This document shows positions 1 through 8,087 of a stretch of 64,000 nucleotides of DNA, in pieces. The translations under genes were made by a program, and so were the position numbers. Source of the stretch: Terrimonas ferruginea DSM 30193 (GTDB taxonomy: Bacteria > Bacteroidota > Bacteroidia > Chitinophagales > Chitinophagaceae); the NCBI RefSeq assembly GCF_000425585.1, contig NZ_KE384399.1, forward strand, positions 186,001 through 250,000. The letters run 5' to 3'. Under the pieces are notes generated by a model. That model did not search any database. It was not told the DNA's origin and saw only the letters and a list, made by a program, of their open reading frames with translations. Position 1 is the first letter of the stretch, and every line of letters starts with the position of its first letter.

Positions 1-533
1 TGGATCACCTCGACAGTCATGCAGTTTTTATCCCCTACGTAGAGAATTTAAAGCTGGAAAACCTTACCTTTGCGGCCCCCGACGTGGGCGCTACCAACCG
101 TATCCGGGAGATAGCAAGCTACTTCGGAGCGGAAATGGTAATCTGCGACAAGCACCGTAAACGTGCCAACGAGATTGCCAGCATGGTGGTAATCGGTGAT
201 GTAACCGGCAAAGACATCGTTATTATTGACGATATCTGCGATACCGGCGGTACACTGGCAAAAAGCGCGGCACTGCTCAAAGAAAAAGGAGCACGCAGCG
301 TAAGAGCCCTGATCACCCACCCCGTGTTGAGTGGCAAGGCATATGAGAATATCGAGAACAGTGTCCTGGAAGAACTGGTAGTGTGTGATACCATTCCGGT
401 TCAGCCCGAAAAAGGCAGCAAGATCAAAGTGATTTCCGTAGCAGAACTTTTTGCAGTAGCTATCCGGAATGCTTTTGAAAATAAAAGTATCACCAGCCTG
501 TTTGTGCATTCGCAACGCCGCCAGAGCCTGTAA
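1..533 (+). CDS. prs: Ribose-phosphate pyrophosphokinase, C-terminal part (gene cut by window start)
   Basis: PRPP synthase makes 5-phosphoribosyl-1-diphosphate from ribose 5-phosphate and ATP, feeding nucleotide, histidine and NAD synthesis in the cytosol. The reading frame is open from base 3 leftwards, so the 5' part of the gene lies outside the window. The visible 176 residues contain the family PRPP-binding loop DIVIIDDICDTGGT (bases 213-254), and before it the family segments FIPYVENL and APDVGATNR. The C-terminus is intact and ends at a TAA. The next gene, for ribosomal protein L25, starts 65 bases on. Housekeeping gene; the family assignment is secure. Confidence 0.96.
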   Translation, partial: DHLDSHAVFIPYVENLKLENLTFAAPDVGATNRIREIASYFGAEMVICDKHRKRANEIASMVVIGDVTGKDIVIIDDICDTGGTLAKSAALLKEKGARSVRALITHPVLSGKAYENIENSVLEELVVCDTIPVQPEKGSKIKVISVAELFAVAIRNAFENKSITSLFVHSQRRQSL

Positions 534-559
534 CAGCGCAATTTTTTTATTTATAATAA

Positions 560-583
560 CCTGCGGTAATTTTTTACGGCAGG
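560..583 (+). promoter_or_regulatory. Hairpin in the rplY leader
   Basis: A near-perfect inverted repeat with arms CCTGC-G-GTAA and TTAC-G-GCAGG around a TTTT loop ends 15 bases before the L25 start codon. It has no T-run after it, so it is not a plain terminator of prs. A role as a leader structure or autoregulatory site is inference only. Confidence 0.35.
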
Positions 584-598
584 GCAAAACAAACAACA

Positions 599-1183
599 AT
601 GAAAACAATTACTATCGAAGGACAACTGAGGACCGCCTTTGGCAAAGGAGCCACCCGCCAACTGCGCTCTCAGGATCTGGTGCCTGGTGTAATTTATGGG
701 GGTGCGGCTGAAGTGAATTTCACTGCTCCGGCTGCTGCGTTCAAAAACCTGGTATACACGCCCAGCTTCCAGATTGCAGAAGTTAGCGTTGACGGTAAAA
801 CTTACCGCACGATCCTGAAAGATCTTCAGTTCGACAAAGTAACTGACCGTTTGATCCACATCGATCTGCTGGAACTGGTAGAAGACAAAAAAGTTGTCGC
901 TACTATTCCGCTGAAGTTCGTGGGTACTTCCAAAGGTGTGAAAGAAGGTGGTCGTTTCGTGGCTAAATTCAAGTCACTGAAAGTGAAAACCTATCCCAAG
1001 TTCCTGCAGGAGCAGATCGAAGTTCCTATTGACGACCTGGAACTGAACGGTAACATCCGTGTAGAAGATGTGAAAGCTGATAACTACGAAGTACTGAACT
1101 CTCCCCGTATTCCTATCGCTTCTGTGGTGATGACCCGCCAGTTGAAGCAGGAAGAAGCCGCTGCAGAGAAAGGAAAAAAATAA
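599..1183 (+). CDS. rplY: 50S ribosomal protein L25/general stress protein Ctc
   Basis: A 5S rRNA-binding protein of the large ribosomal subunit. At 194 residues this is the long, two-domain Ctc/TL5 form: an N-terminal L25 barrel (about 1-95; family signature around residues 20-37, VPGVIYGG) and a C-terminal TL5 beta domain, ending in a lysine/glutamate-rich tail. The start is the first ATG after the prs stop. Pth follows downstream, an order often seen in bacteria, although here a strong terminator separates them. The reading is clear throughout, with no frameshift. Confidence 0.96.
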   Translation: MKTITIEGQLRTAFGKGATRQLRSQDLVPGVIYGGAAEVNFTAPAAAFKNLVYTPSFQIAEVSVDGKTYRTILKDLQFDKVTDRLIHIDLLELVEDKKVVATIPLKFVGTSKGVKEGGRFVAKFKSLKVKTYPKFLQEQIEVPIDDLELNGNIRVEDVKADNYEVLNSPRIPIASVVMTRQLKQEEAAAEKGKK

Positions 1184-1202
1184 GCTGCAATAGCAAAAGA
1201 AG

Positions 1203-1228
1203 CCCCGCCCGCCCGGCGGGGTTTTTTT
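1203..1228 (+). terminator. Rho-independent terminator after rplY
   Basis: A perfect 7-bp GC stem CCCCGCC/GGCGGGG with a 5-nt loop is followed directly by seven T. It ends the prs-rplY unit 20 bases past the stop codon. Confidence 0.93.
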
Positions 1229-1281
1229 ATGCCGGATTTCCAGATTAACTTGCAAGCGGTTTCAGTTTTTAAAATTAACCC

Positions 1282-1857
1282 ATGAAGTTTCTTCTGATCG
1301 GGTTGGGCAATATCGGAAATGAATATGCCCACACCCGGCACAATATAGGTTTTGATGTAGTCAATGCTTTTGTCCAGAAACATGGCGGGAGCTTCCGGTC
1401 AGACAGGCTGGCATATGTAGCCGATGTAAAATGGAAAGGCAAAATATTTATCTGCATTTGTCCCACCACTTATATGAATCTCAGCGGCAAAGCCGTTAAA
1501 TATTGGGTGGATAAAGAAAAAATAGCGTTGGAAAATACTTTGACCATTGTGGACGATCTGGCGCTTCCGCTCTCCCGTATGCGGCTGCGGGCAGATGGCA
1601 GCGATGCCGGTCATAATGGCCTTCGCAGTATGCAGGAATTGCTGGGCACGACAGCCTACCCACGGTTGCGTTTCGGGATAGGTAACGACTATCCCAAAGG
1701 CATGCAGGCCGACTTTGTATTGGGAAAATGGAAGAAAGAAGAGGAACCCCTTGTCCTGCATAAAATAGGGAAGTCGGTTGAAACGATCGAAACTTTTGCC
1801 ACCAGGGGCATAACCGCCGCCATGAATGAAATAAACCATAAGGATTTTTCATTATGA
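1282..1857 (+). CDS. pth: Peptidyl-tRNA hydrolase
   Basis: Releases peptides from prematurely dissociated peptidyl-tRNA so that the tRNA is recycled. It has 191 residues, the normal length for bacterial Pth1. The N-terminus carries the family signature GLGNIGNEYAHTRHNIGF, including the catalytic His of the TRHN motif. Further on are the substrate-binding segments TYMNLSG and DDLALP and the GHNGL(R)S loop. It lies between the rplY terminator and a FAH-family gene, so it probably has its own promoter. No irregularities. Confidence 0.97.
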   Translation: MKFLLIGLGNIGNEYAHTRHNIGFDVVNAFVQKHGGSFRSDRLAYVADVKWKGKIFICICPTTYMNLSGKAVKYWVDKEKIALENTLTIVDDLALPLSRMRLRADGSDAGHNGLRSMQELLGTTAYPRLRFGIGNDYPKGMQADFVLGKWKKEEEPLVLHKIGKSVETIETFATRGITAAMNEINHKDFSL

Positions 1858-1997
1858 GATGTCCCGGCGATTACTTAATTTAGCGCCCCCGTCTGTTTCC
1901 GGAAATCCAGTAGCAATAATGATGAACTAGCAAGAGAAGAGGTGAAAGCGCCTTTGCCGTGGTATGTGAGTATTTTTACCAATAAGCACCTTTTATT

Positions 1998-2609
1998 ATG
2001 AAGATTTTTTGTGTAGGCCGAAATTATTCAGATCATGCTAAAGAACTGAATAATGCTATCCCGGATGAGCCGGTCATCTTTATGAAGCCGAAGAGCGCTT
2101 TGCTCCAGGCTCATACACCGTTTTATTACCCGGAGTTTACCAACGAACTGCACTACGAGTGCGAGTTGGTGCTTCGTATCTGTAAGAACGGAAAATATAT
2201 TCAGGACAAATTTGCCAGCAAATATTACGATGCCATCTCTGCCGGCATCGACTTTACCGCACGTGATATCCAGAACGAACTCAAAGCAAAAGGCCTTCCC
2301 TGGGAAAAAGCCAAAGCATGGGACAACTCTGCCGTGATCGGTAAATGGCTGCCTGTTACCGGGCTAAAAAACAAAAGAGAAATTGATTTCAGCCTCAATA
2401 AAAACCAGGAAACTGTCCAAAAAGGCAATTCCGCCGATATGCTATACGATTTCGATAGCCTGGTTTCTTATATCTCCAATTATTTTTCCCTCAACATTGG
2501 TGACGTCATCTTCACAGGTACTCCGGCCGGCGTAGGCGAAGTAGTGGTAGGCGATGAACTCGAAGGTTTTGTGGAGAAAGAAAGCGTATTCAAACTCGAA
2601 GTAAAATAA
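1998..2609 (+). CDS. Fumarylacetoacetate hydrolase family protein
   Basis: 203-residue single-domain FAH-fold protein. Family members cleave or decarboxylate 2-keto acids such as acylpyruvates or oxaloacetate with a divalent metal. Visible family features are the start MKIFCVGRNYSDHAKEL, the metal/substrate segment HYECELVLRI (the E-x-E metal ligands), and the C-terminal FTGTPAGVG motif. The start ATG follows an in-frame-free spacer; a TAttTTTA box lies about 20 bases upstream. The exact substrate cannot be read from sequence. It is followed by the fused E1 dehydrogenase, which has its own promoter. Confidence 0.92.
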   Translation: MKIFCVGRNYSDHAKELNNAIPDEPVIFMKPKSALLQAHTPFYYPEFTNELHYECELVLRICKNGKYIQDKFASKYYDAISAGIDFTARDIQNELKAKGLPWEKAKAWDNSAVIGKWLPVTGLKNKREIDFSLNKNQETVQKGNSADMLYDFDSLVSYISNYFSLNIGDVIFTGTPAGVGEVVVGDELEGFVEKESVFKLEVK

Positions 2610-2647
2610 GCATGAACTAACGTTGGTTTTTGCGGCAGGCTTTACCT

Positions 2648-2655
2648 TAAATTTG
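2648..2655 (+). promoter_or_regulatory. -7 box TAaaTTTG of the first E1 gene
   Basis: An exact match to the Bacteroidota -7 consensus TAnnTTTG, 23 bases before the start codon of the E1 gene. A TTG at 2623-2625 is a possible but loosely spaced -33 element. Confidence 0.6.
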
Positions 2656-2678
2656 CAGTTTTCCAGCTTGCTCTTCCA

Positions 2679-4739
2679 ATGAATGATCATTCCCTTTTCC
2701 GCAAGGCCTATCACCTGATGATGCAGGCCCGTTTTATGGCCGATACATACGAAGCCAACCGGCAGGTTTGCAAATATGTGCATTCAACTTCCCGTGGTCA
2801 CGAAGCCATCCAACTTGCAACTGCTTTTCATTTACAACCGCAGGATTTTGTCAGCCCGTATTACCGCGATGAGAGTATTATGCTGGGTTTGGGCTTTCGT
2901 CCATACGAGCTGATGCTTCAGTTACTGGCAAAAGGCGATGACCCTTTTACCGGGGGCAGGGCCTATTATTCCCACCCTAATTTTCGCTCAGCTGATAAAC
3001 CTGTTATCATTCATCAAAGCAGTGCTACCGGCATGCAGGTGATACCCGCCACAGGTATTGCGCAGGGTTTGTTGTACAGCCGTCAGAATAAAATGCCGGC
3101 TTTGCACGAAGGTAAAACGGACGGGCTGGTGGTATGTTCGCTCGGCGACGCCAGCATGACGGAGGGAGAAGTGAGCGAAGCATTACAGTTTGCCGTATTG
3201 AAAAAGCTGCCCATCATTTACCTGGTGCAGGACAATAACTGGGGCATCAGCGTAACGGCGCAGGAGGCGCGCGTAATGGATGCCTACACGTTTGCGGGAG
3301 GATTTCCCGGTCTCGGACGTGTGCGTGTAGATGGTACTGATTTCAAAGAATCGTATCGTGTGATAGGGGAGGTATGCGAACAAGTACGTAACGGGCAAGG
3401 CCCTTTCCTCATCCAGGCCAATGTTCCTTTGCTGGGGCATCATACATCCGGCGTGCGCCGCGAATTTTATCGTTCAGCGGAAGACCTCACCAACCACCGC
3501 AGGCAGGATCCCGGTCCGTTGCTGCGAAAATATTTATTGGAAAATGGCATAACAGAGGATGAGTTGCAGGCTATCGAAGAAGAAGCCCGCATTATCGTGG
3601 AAAAAGATTTTGCCGATGCAATGGCTGCTGCAGAACCTGATCCTGCTACCGTTGCTACGCATGTTTTTGCGCCGACACCGGTAACCGAAGAAAAAGGTGA
3701 GCGTACACCTGCCGGGCGAGAGAAAATAGTGATGGTAGATGCAGCTTTATTTGCCATCCGTGAAATCATGGAGCAACATCCCGAGGCGCTTGTATACGGG
3801 CAGGATGTGGGGCGCAGGCTGGGCGGCGTTTTCCGCGAAGCGGCCACCCTGGCCGAACAATTCGGCGACCATCGCGTATTCAACACGGCCATACAGGAAG
3901 CTTATATTGTAGGATCGACCGCAGGTATGAGTGCCACCGGACTGAGGCCGATCGTGGAGGTGCAGTTTGCCGATTATATCTATCCCGCGCTTAACCAACT
4001 GGTGACAGAAGTAGCCAAATCATCGTACCTGAGTTGCGGCAAATTTCCCGTATCGATGATCCTGCGGGTGCCTACGGGTGCGTATGGTGGCGGTGGGCCT
4101 TATCACAGCGGATCGGTGGAGTCTACATTACTTTCCATCAAGGGCATCAAGATCGCTTATCCTTCTACCGCAGCAGATATGAAGGGGCTGATGAAAGCCG
4201 CCTATTATGATCCCAACCCGGTGATCATGCTTGAGCACAAAGGGCTTTACTGGAGCAAAGTGCCGGGTACTGAGGGCGCAAAAACGCCGGAGCCGGATGC
4301 AGACTATATTTTACCCTTCGGAAAAGGACGGGTTGTTAAAGAAGCGGATGCTTCGGCACTGGAAGCGGGGGAATCCTGTGCGGTGATCACTTATGGGATG
4401 GGGGTGTATTGGGCATTGGAAGCCGCAGAAAAAATGGGAGGAAAAGTGGAGATCATCGACCTGCGGACGCTTTATCCGCTGGATGAAGAGCTGGTCTTCG
4501 AAACTGTTAAACGTCATGGACGATGCCTGGTGCTGACGGAAGAGCAACAAAATAATTCATTTGCAGAGGCGCTGGCCGGAAGGATCGCGTCAACCTGCTT
4601 CCGATACCTGGATGCGCCCGTGCGTGTACTTGGTGCTCTTAATTTGCCGGCGGTGCCCATGAACATGGGACTCGAGAAAGCAATGCTTCCCGGTCCCGTT
4701 CAGGTGCAGAAAATACTGGAAGAGTTGGTGGCTTATTGA
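2679..4739 (+). CDS. 2-oxoacid dehydrogenase E1, fused alpha and beta subunits (686 aa)
   Basis: Thiamine-diphosphate enzyme catalysing the decarboxylation step of a 2-oxoacid (probably branched-chain) dehydrogenase complex. Residues 1-340 correspond to the E1 alpha subunit, with the ThDP motif GDASMTEGE...NNWGIS at about 157-193; residues 350-686 correspond to E1 beta, with FNTAIQE and RPIVEVQFADYI. In most bacteria these are separate subunits; a single fused chain is a known form in Bacteroidota. No E2 or E3 gene lies nearby, so the complex is assembled from elsewhere. The stop codon abuts that of rpoD on the other strand. The branched-chain preference is inference. Confidence 0.9.
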   Translation: MNDHSLFRKAYHLMMQARFMADTYEANRQVCKYVHSTSRGHEAIQLATAFHLQPQDFVSPYYRDESIMLGLGFRPYELMLQLLAKGDDPFTGGRAYYSHPNFRSADKPVIIHQSSATGMQVIPATGIAQGLLYSRQNKMPALHEGKTDGLVVCSLGDASMTEGEVSEALQFAVLKKLPIIYLVQDNNWGISVTAQEARVMDAYTFAGGFPGLGRVRVDGTDFKESYRVIGEVCEQVRNGQGPFLIQANVPLLGHHTSGVRREFYRSAEDLTNHRRQDPGPLLRKYLLENGITEDELQAIEEEARIIVEKDFADAMAAAEPDPATVATHVFAPTPVTEEKGERTPAGREKIVMVDAALFAIREIMEQHPEALVYGQDVGRRLGGVFREAATLAEQFGDHRVFNTAIQEAYIVGSTAGMSATGLRPIVEVQFADYIYPALNQLVTEVAKSSYLSCGKFPVSMILRVPTGAYGGGGPYHSGSVESTLLSIKGIKIAYPSTAADMKGLMKAAYYDPNPVIMLEHKGLYWSKVPGTEGAKTPEPDADYILPFGKGRVVKEADASALEAGESCAVITYGMGVYWALEAAEKMGGKVEIIDLRTLYPLDEELVFETVKRHGRCLVLTEEQQNNSFAEALAGRIASTCFRYLDAPVRVLGALNLPAVPMNMGLEKAMLPGPVQVQKILEELVAY

Positions 4740-5609
4740 TCAGGCGGCCAGAAAGGTGCGGAGTACATTCAGATTTTTGCTCGCGCGAAGCTGGCTCAGG
4801 GCTTTGTCGCGGATCTGGCGTACACGTTCGGTTGAGATTTCATACTTCTTACCCAGGTCTTCCAAACTCATCGGGTGATCTACTCCAATTCCAAAATAGG
4901 AACAGAGCATTTGCTGGTGGCGTTCATTCAGGGAGGCTAGCGAACGGCTCAATTCAAGTTTCAGTGATTCGCGGTGGTCGAGATCACCGTCGGTGCTTTC
5001 GGATCCGGTATTTTCAAGGGTATCCAGGAGGCTGCCGTCTTCTTCATCGCTGAACGGTGCATCGAGGCTCATGTGGTATTCGCTGTGCCCGAGGATTTCT
5101 TTGATATCATCGGTATCAGCGTTGAGTGCTTCGGCCAGTTCGTCTTCGGTGGGTTGACGGTCAAGTTGCTGCTCGAGGCTGGCCATGGCCTTCGAGAGTT
5201 GGTTTTTCAGGACAATTTTATTCTGTGGCAGGCGGATCATGCGTGATTGCTGACCGATAGCCTGCAGGATATTTTGACGGATCCACCATACAGCGAAAGA
5301 GATGAATTTAAAACCGCGGGTATGATCGAAGCGGCTGGCGGCTGTCAGCAGGCCGATATTGCCTTCATTGATCAGGTCGGGCAGGGGCAGGCCGTGACCC
5401 TGGTATTGTTTGGCAACCGACACTACAAAGCGGAGGTTGGCCTTAACCAATTGGTCGATGGCGCGGCGGTCACCTTTTTTCACGCGTTCAGAGAGGTACA
5501 CTTCTTCTTCTGTACTGAGCATTTTTTCCTTTCCGATCTCCAGCAGGTATTTGGTCAGGCTGGGAGATTCGCGGTTGGTAATGGAGGTAGAGATTTTCAG
5601 CTGTCGCAT
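4740..5609 (-). CDS. rpoD: Primary RNA polymerase sigma factor, Bacteroidota type
   Basis: Housekeeping sigma factor that recognises the -33/-7 promoters seen across this window. The protein is 289 residues: region 1.2 (about 15-45), region 2 with NEGNIGLLTAASRFD and FKFISFAVWWIRQNI (60-125), region 3, and region 4 with a helix-turn-helix near the C-terminus (LEDLGKKYEISTERVRQIR). Region 1.1 is absent, as is normal in this phylum. I start at MRQLKIS, which matches homologues, rather than an ATG 69 bases upstream that would add an atypical leader peptide. It is convergent with and abuts the E1 gene. Confidence 0.94.
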   Translation of the reverse strand: MRQLKISTSITNRESPSLTKYLLEIGKEKMLSTEEEVYLSERVKKGDRRAIDQLVKANLRFVVSVAKQYQGHGLPLPDLINEGNIGLLTAASRFDHTRGFKFISFAVWWIRQNILQAIGQQSRMIRLPQNKIVLKNQLSKAMASLEQQLDRQPTEDELAEALNADTDDIKEILGHSEYHMSLDAPFSDEEDGSLLDTLENTGSESTDGDLDHRESLKLELSRSLASLNERHQQMLCSYFGIGVDHPMSLEDLGKKYEISTERVRQIRDKALSQLRASKNLNVLRTFLAA

Positions 5610-5794
5610 AAGGTTGAATTTGTACAGCAAAGTAACGGCGGTGGCAAGCCGCTGGAAATAGACCGCGATGTGATTCATTTGTCAAAACAGCTCTTATACC
5701 CTTGTAGAAGTTTGGCAAGTAAACAATACAGAAAAACACTTAATCTTATTTTTTTCACGTTTTGATTCAAAGGAAAATCTGTCCCCGCGGATTA

Positions 5795-5824
5795 TTGGCA
5801 ACTTGCTGCGCTTGCGTACCTTTG
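5795..5824 (+). promoter_or_regulatory. Promoter of the aminotransferase gene
   Basis: TTG at 5795-5797, a 19-base spacer and TAccTTTG at 5817-5824. The G of the -7 box is only 4 nt before the ATG, which places the expected +1 at the start codon. Confidence 0.7.
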
Positions 5825-5828
5825 GCGC

Positions 5829-7058
5829 ATGCTTACAATTTCAGACCGCGGGCAGCAGATGCCTGCCTCGCCCATCCGGAAACTGGTGCCATTTGCCGAG
5901 GCTGCCAAGAAGAAAGGTACCCGTGTGTATCACCTCAATATCGGTCAGCCCGATATTGAAACACCGGCTCCGATCCTGGATGCGGTAAAACATGCAGACA
6001 TTAAAGTATTGGAATACAGCCATAGTGCGGGTAATGAAAGCTATCGCCGCAAGCTGGTGGAATATTATAAAAGGGTAGGAATCGAGGTTACGCATGATCA
6101 GATCATGATCACGACCGGCGGATCGGAAGCGATCCTTTTCGGATTCTTCACCTGCCTCAACCCGGGTGACGAAGTGATCATCCCCGAGCCGTTTTATGCG
6201 AATTATAATGGTTTTGCCTGCACCGCAGGTGTAACGGTAGTACCGATCACATCACGGATCGAAACCGGGTTTGCCCTTCCCCCGATCGCTGAATTTGAAA
6301 AAGTGATCACACCGCGCACCCGTGCGATCGTGGTATGCAATCCTAACAACCCAACCGGTTATTTATATAGCCGTGAAGAAATGGAAGCGCTGCGCGAAAT
6401 ATGCCTGAAGCATAATCTTTACCTTTTCAGTGATGAAGCTTATCGTGAGTTTTGTTATGATGGCGAGTATATCAGTGCCATGCAACTGGACGGGCTGGAA
6501 GAAAATGTGGTGCTGATGGATACGATCAGCAAACGATACAGTGCCTGTGGTGCGCGTATCGGGGCTTTGGTTACCAAAAACAAAAAGGTGTATGATGCTG
6601 CCATGAAGTTTGCGCAGGCGAGGTTGAGTCCTCCGGGTCTGGCGCAGATCATGGGCGAAGCAGCGGTAGACCTTCCGGATAGTTATTTTGACGAACCCAA
6701 AGCAGAATACCAGCGTCGCCGCGACAAGCTGGTGAGCAGGCTGAATGCGATGCCCGGTGTTTTCTGTCCCAATCCGGGCGGGGCATTTTATGCGATTGCC
6801 CGTTTGCCGATTGACGACAGTGATAAATTCTGTCAGTGGTTGCTCGAGGAATTTGTATACAATAACCAGACAGTGATGCTGGCGCCGGCGACAGGCTTTT
6901 ACGGCACTCCGGGATTGGGGAAAGATGAGGTGCGCCTGGCCTATGTATTGAACCTGGAAGCGATCGATGCAGCGATGGATTGCCTGGAAAAAGCGTTGGA
7001 AGTGTATCCTGGTCGTGTGGAGAAGGCGGTGGTTGCGGCGGAGCGTGTGGCAGGTTAA
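5829..7058 (+). CDS. Pyridoxal-phosphate aminotransferase, aspartate family
   Basis: Class I/II fold aminotransferase, 409 residues, probably transferring the amino group between aspartate (or a similar amino acid) and 2-oxoglutarate. Recognisable elements are HLNIGQPDIETP near the N-terminus, GGSEAI at the cofactor phosphate site, the NPNNPTGY loop, SDEAYREF, and the Schiff-base lysine Lys235 in SKRYSACGARIG. The arginine-containing C-terminal segment is intact. The start is fixed by a promoter box 4 bases upstream. The gene is followed by tRNA-Met. Substrate specificity (Asp versus another amino acid) is not settled by sequence. Confidence 0.92.
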   Translation: MLTISDRGQQMPASPIRKLVPFAEAAKKKGTRVYHLNIGQPDIETPAPILDAVKHADIKVLEYSHSAGNESYRRKLVEYYKRVGIEVTHDQIMITTGGSEAILFGFFTCLNPGDEVIIPEPFYANYNGFACTAGVTVVPITSRIETGFALPPIAEFEKVITPRTRAIVVCNPNNPTGYLYSREEMEALREICLKHNLYLFSDEAYREFCYDGEYISAMQLDGLEENVVLMDTISKRYSACGARIGALVTKNKKVYDAAMKFAQARLSPPGLAQIMGEAAVDLPDSYFDEPKAEYQRRRDKLVSRLNAMPGVFCPNPGGAFYAIARLPIDDSDKFCQWLLEEFVYNNQTVMLAPATGFYGTPGLGKDEVRLAYVLNLEAIDAAMDCLEKALEVYPGRVEKAVVAAERVAG

Positions 7059-7107
7059 AAAAGCAGGAATAATCTAAAAATCTTTTCAGAATTCAGCTTC
7101 ATATAGC

Positions 7108-7138
7108 TATTTTTGCACCCCGCCAACCGAGGTTGGCG
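7108..7138 (+). promoter_or_regulatory. tRNA-Met promoter and leader hairpin
   Basis: TAttTTTG at 7108-7115 is followed by a perfect 8-bp hairpin CGCCAACC-GA-GGTTGGCG (7121-7138) and then, 6 bases later, the tRNA. The hairpin may guide processing of the tRNA 5' end; that is inference. Confidence 0.55.
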
Positions 7139-7144
7139 ATGGAT

Positions 7145-7218
7145 GCCGGGGTAGCTCAGCTGGTTAGAGCATCGGATTCATAACCCGAAGGTCGGCAGTT
7201 CAAGTCTGCTCTCCGGTA
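7145..7218 (+). tRNA. tRNA-Met (anticodon CAU)
   Basis: A 74-nt cloverleaf through the discriminator base A. Acceptor arms are GCCGGGG/CTCCGGT (two G-U pairs), the D arm is GCTC...GAGC, the anticodon loop is TTCATAA, and the T arm is GGCAG/CTGCT around TTCAAGT. The base pair next to the anticodon loop is an A-C mismatch. The acceptor start is paired (G-U), unlike an initiator tRNA, so it reads as elongator Met; a CAU tRNA modified to read AUA (Ile2) cannot be excluded by eye. A full CCA is not encoded. Its 3' half is repeated downstream. Confidence 0.93.
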
Positions 7219-7229
7219 CAAGATAAAAG

Positions 7230-7260
7230 TCCCTTCCTTTTTGGAGGGGATTTTGTTTTT
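7230..7260 (+). terminator. Terminator 1, after tRNA-Met
   Basis: An 8-bp stem TCCCTTCC/GGAGGGGA with a T-rich loop, followed by TTTTGTTTTT, 12 bases past the tRNA. Confidence 0.85.
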
Positions 7261-7266
7261 GGAAAT

Positions 7267-7331
7267 TAACCCGAAGGTCGGCAGTTCAATCCCGATCCCG
7301 ACTATTCGGGACGGGATGCTCTCCGGTACCA
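7267..7331 (+). pseudogene. Decayed copy of the tRNA-Met 3' half with a palindromic insert
   Basis: A 23-base stretch (7267-7289) is identical to 7181-7203 of the tRNA, from the anticodon loop to the T loop. The tRNA 3' end TGCTCTCCGGTAC then recurs at 7317-7329, here with a full CCA. Between them, in the T arm, sits a 27-base near-palindrome of CCCGA/TCGGG units replacing three bases. The 5' half of the tRNA is absent, so it cannot fold as a tRNA. It is followed by its own terminator. Confidence 0.8.
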
Positions 7332-7335
7332 AAGA

Positions 7336-7364
7336 AAGGTTGTCGTTTTACGGCGACCTTTTTT
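7336..7364 (+). terminator. Terminator 2, after the first tRNA remnant
   Basis: A 10-bp stem AAGGTTGTCG/CGGCGACCTT (two G-U pairs), loop TTTTA, then a T-run. It occupies the same relative position as terminator 1. Confidence 0.82.
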
Positions 7365-7390
7365 GTTTGTGGGCTGATATCCAAATGAAT

Positions 7391-7445
7391 CGGGATGCTT
7401 TCCTGTACAAGAGAAAAGGCTCCTTGTTGAGGAACCTTTATTTAT
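7391..7445 (+). pseudogene. Second, more degenerate tRNA 3'-end remnant with terminator 3
   Basis: CGGGATGCTTTCCTGTAC (7391-7408) matches the end of the first remnant with two changes. It is followed by a third hairpin AAGGCTCC/GGAACCTT (7416-7438, one mismatch) and a T-rich tail. The order tRNA end then hairpin is thus repeated three times. Confidence 0.65.
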
Positions 7446-7494
7446 TTTACGGCGGCCGGATAAAGGCTAATAAATAAGTTATTTCTATTTCCAC

Positions 7495-7704
7495 TCAATA
7501 ATTCTCCTCCATCTCCGGCCCGGCCTTTCCCATCATCAGCGCCTCCATTTCCAGGCGCGCATAGACCTCGGTCGCTTCCGGGTAAATCGTCGTTATCCGC
7601 AAATCAGCAAAGGAGAATTCATGATCGATCTCGCGGAGTGTTTTGAAGAGATCTTCTTTTTTTATGTTAACCGGCCCTGTTACCGGCTGAAATATGGCAT
7701 GCAT
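7495..7704 (-). CDS. Hypothetical protein, 69 aa
   Basis: A small soluble acidic protein of no recognised family. From MHAIFQPVTGPV it has no membrane segment or signal peptide; the C-terminus is rich in Glu and Met (LEMEALMMGKAGPEMEENY). A longer start 54 bases upstream is possible but adds an unusual leader. A TAatTTTC element lies about 30 bases before the chosen ATG. It sits alone between the tRNA remnants and a repeat region. Coding status is uncertain; composition looks protein-like but there is no family support. Confidence 0.42.
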   Translation of the reverse strand: MHAIFQPVTGPVNIKKEDLFKTLREIDHEFSFADLRITTIYPEATEVYARLEMEALMMGKAGPEMEENY

Positions 7705-7884
7705 GGTAATCGTTTTATGGTAATTATTATTGAAAATTACAGGCCATTCTTTACCCATTGATCATCAATTACCTGATTTCATAAAAGCATAATGCATGCG
7801 CTTTTTTTCCCCATTTCGGGTAAAGGGAGAAAAGGCGGGAGGTAGAAGGCGTAAGGAGTATGAAGTAAGGTGAAAACAGCAGTT

Positions 7885-8020
7885 TTAAGTATTAAGTTAT
7901 AAGTATTAAGTAGGCGGTCGCCGCTTCTTCATTCATTGAGCCTTCAGAAACCACGACGTCTTCGGGATGCGCAGCATTATTCACCATTGACCATTCACCA
8001 TTCACCATTGCCTATTCACG
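7885..8020. repeat. Degenerate 7-bp repeats
   Basis: Two short runs with period 7: AGTATTA/AGTTATA units at 7885-7914 and TTCACCA/TTGACCA units at 7978-8020. Apart from these, the gap between the small ORF and the DUF1573 pair holds only the DUF1573 terminator. Confidence 0.75.
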
Positions 8021-8030
8021 CTTTTGAATT

Positions 8031-8057
8031 AAAAAAAATCCCCGCATCGCTGCAGGG
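8031..8057 (-). terminator. Terminator of the DUF1573 operon
   Basis: Read on the minus strand: CCCTGCA-GCGA-TGCGGGG (7 bp, one G-U) followed by ATTTTTTTT. It lies 31 bases past the stop codon of the second DUF1573 gene. Confidence 0.85.
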
Positions 8058-8087
8058 ACTTTCTTCGGTTAAAATCAGTTGACCTGA

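Noticed and set aside
7241-7477. 78-codon frame across the tRNA remnants
   Set aside because: It runs through two tRNA-end copies and three terminator hairpins, so it is not a gene.
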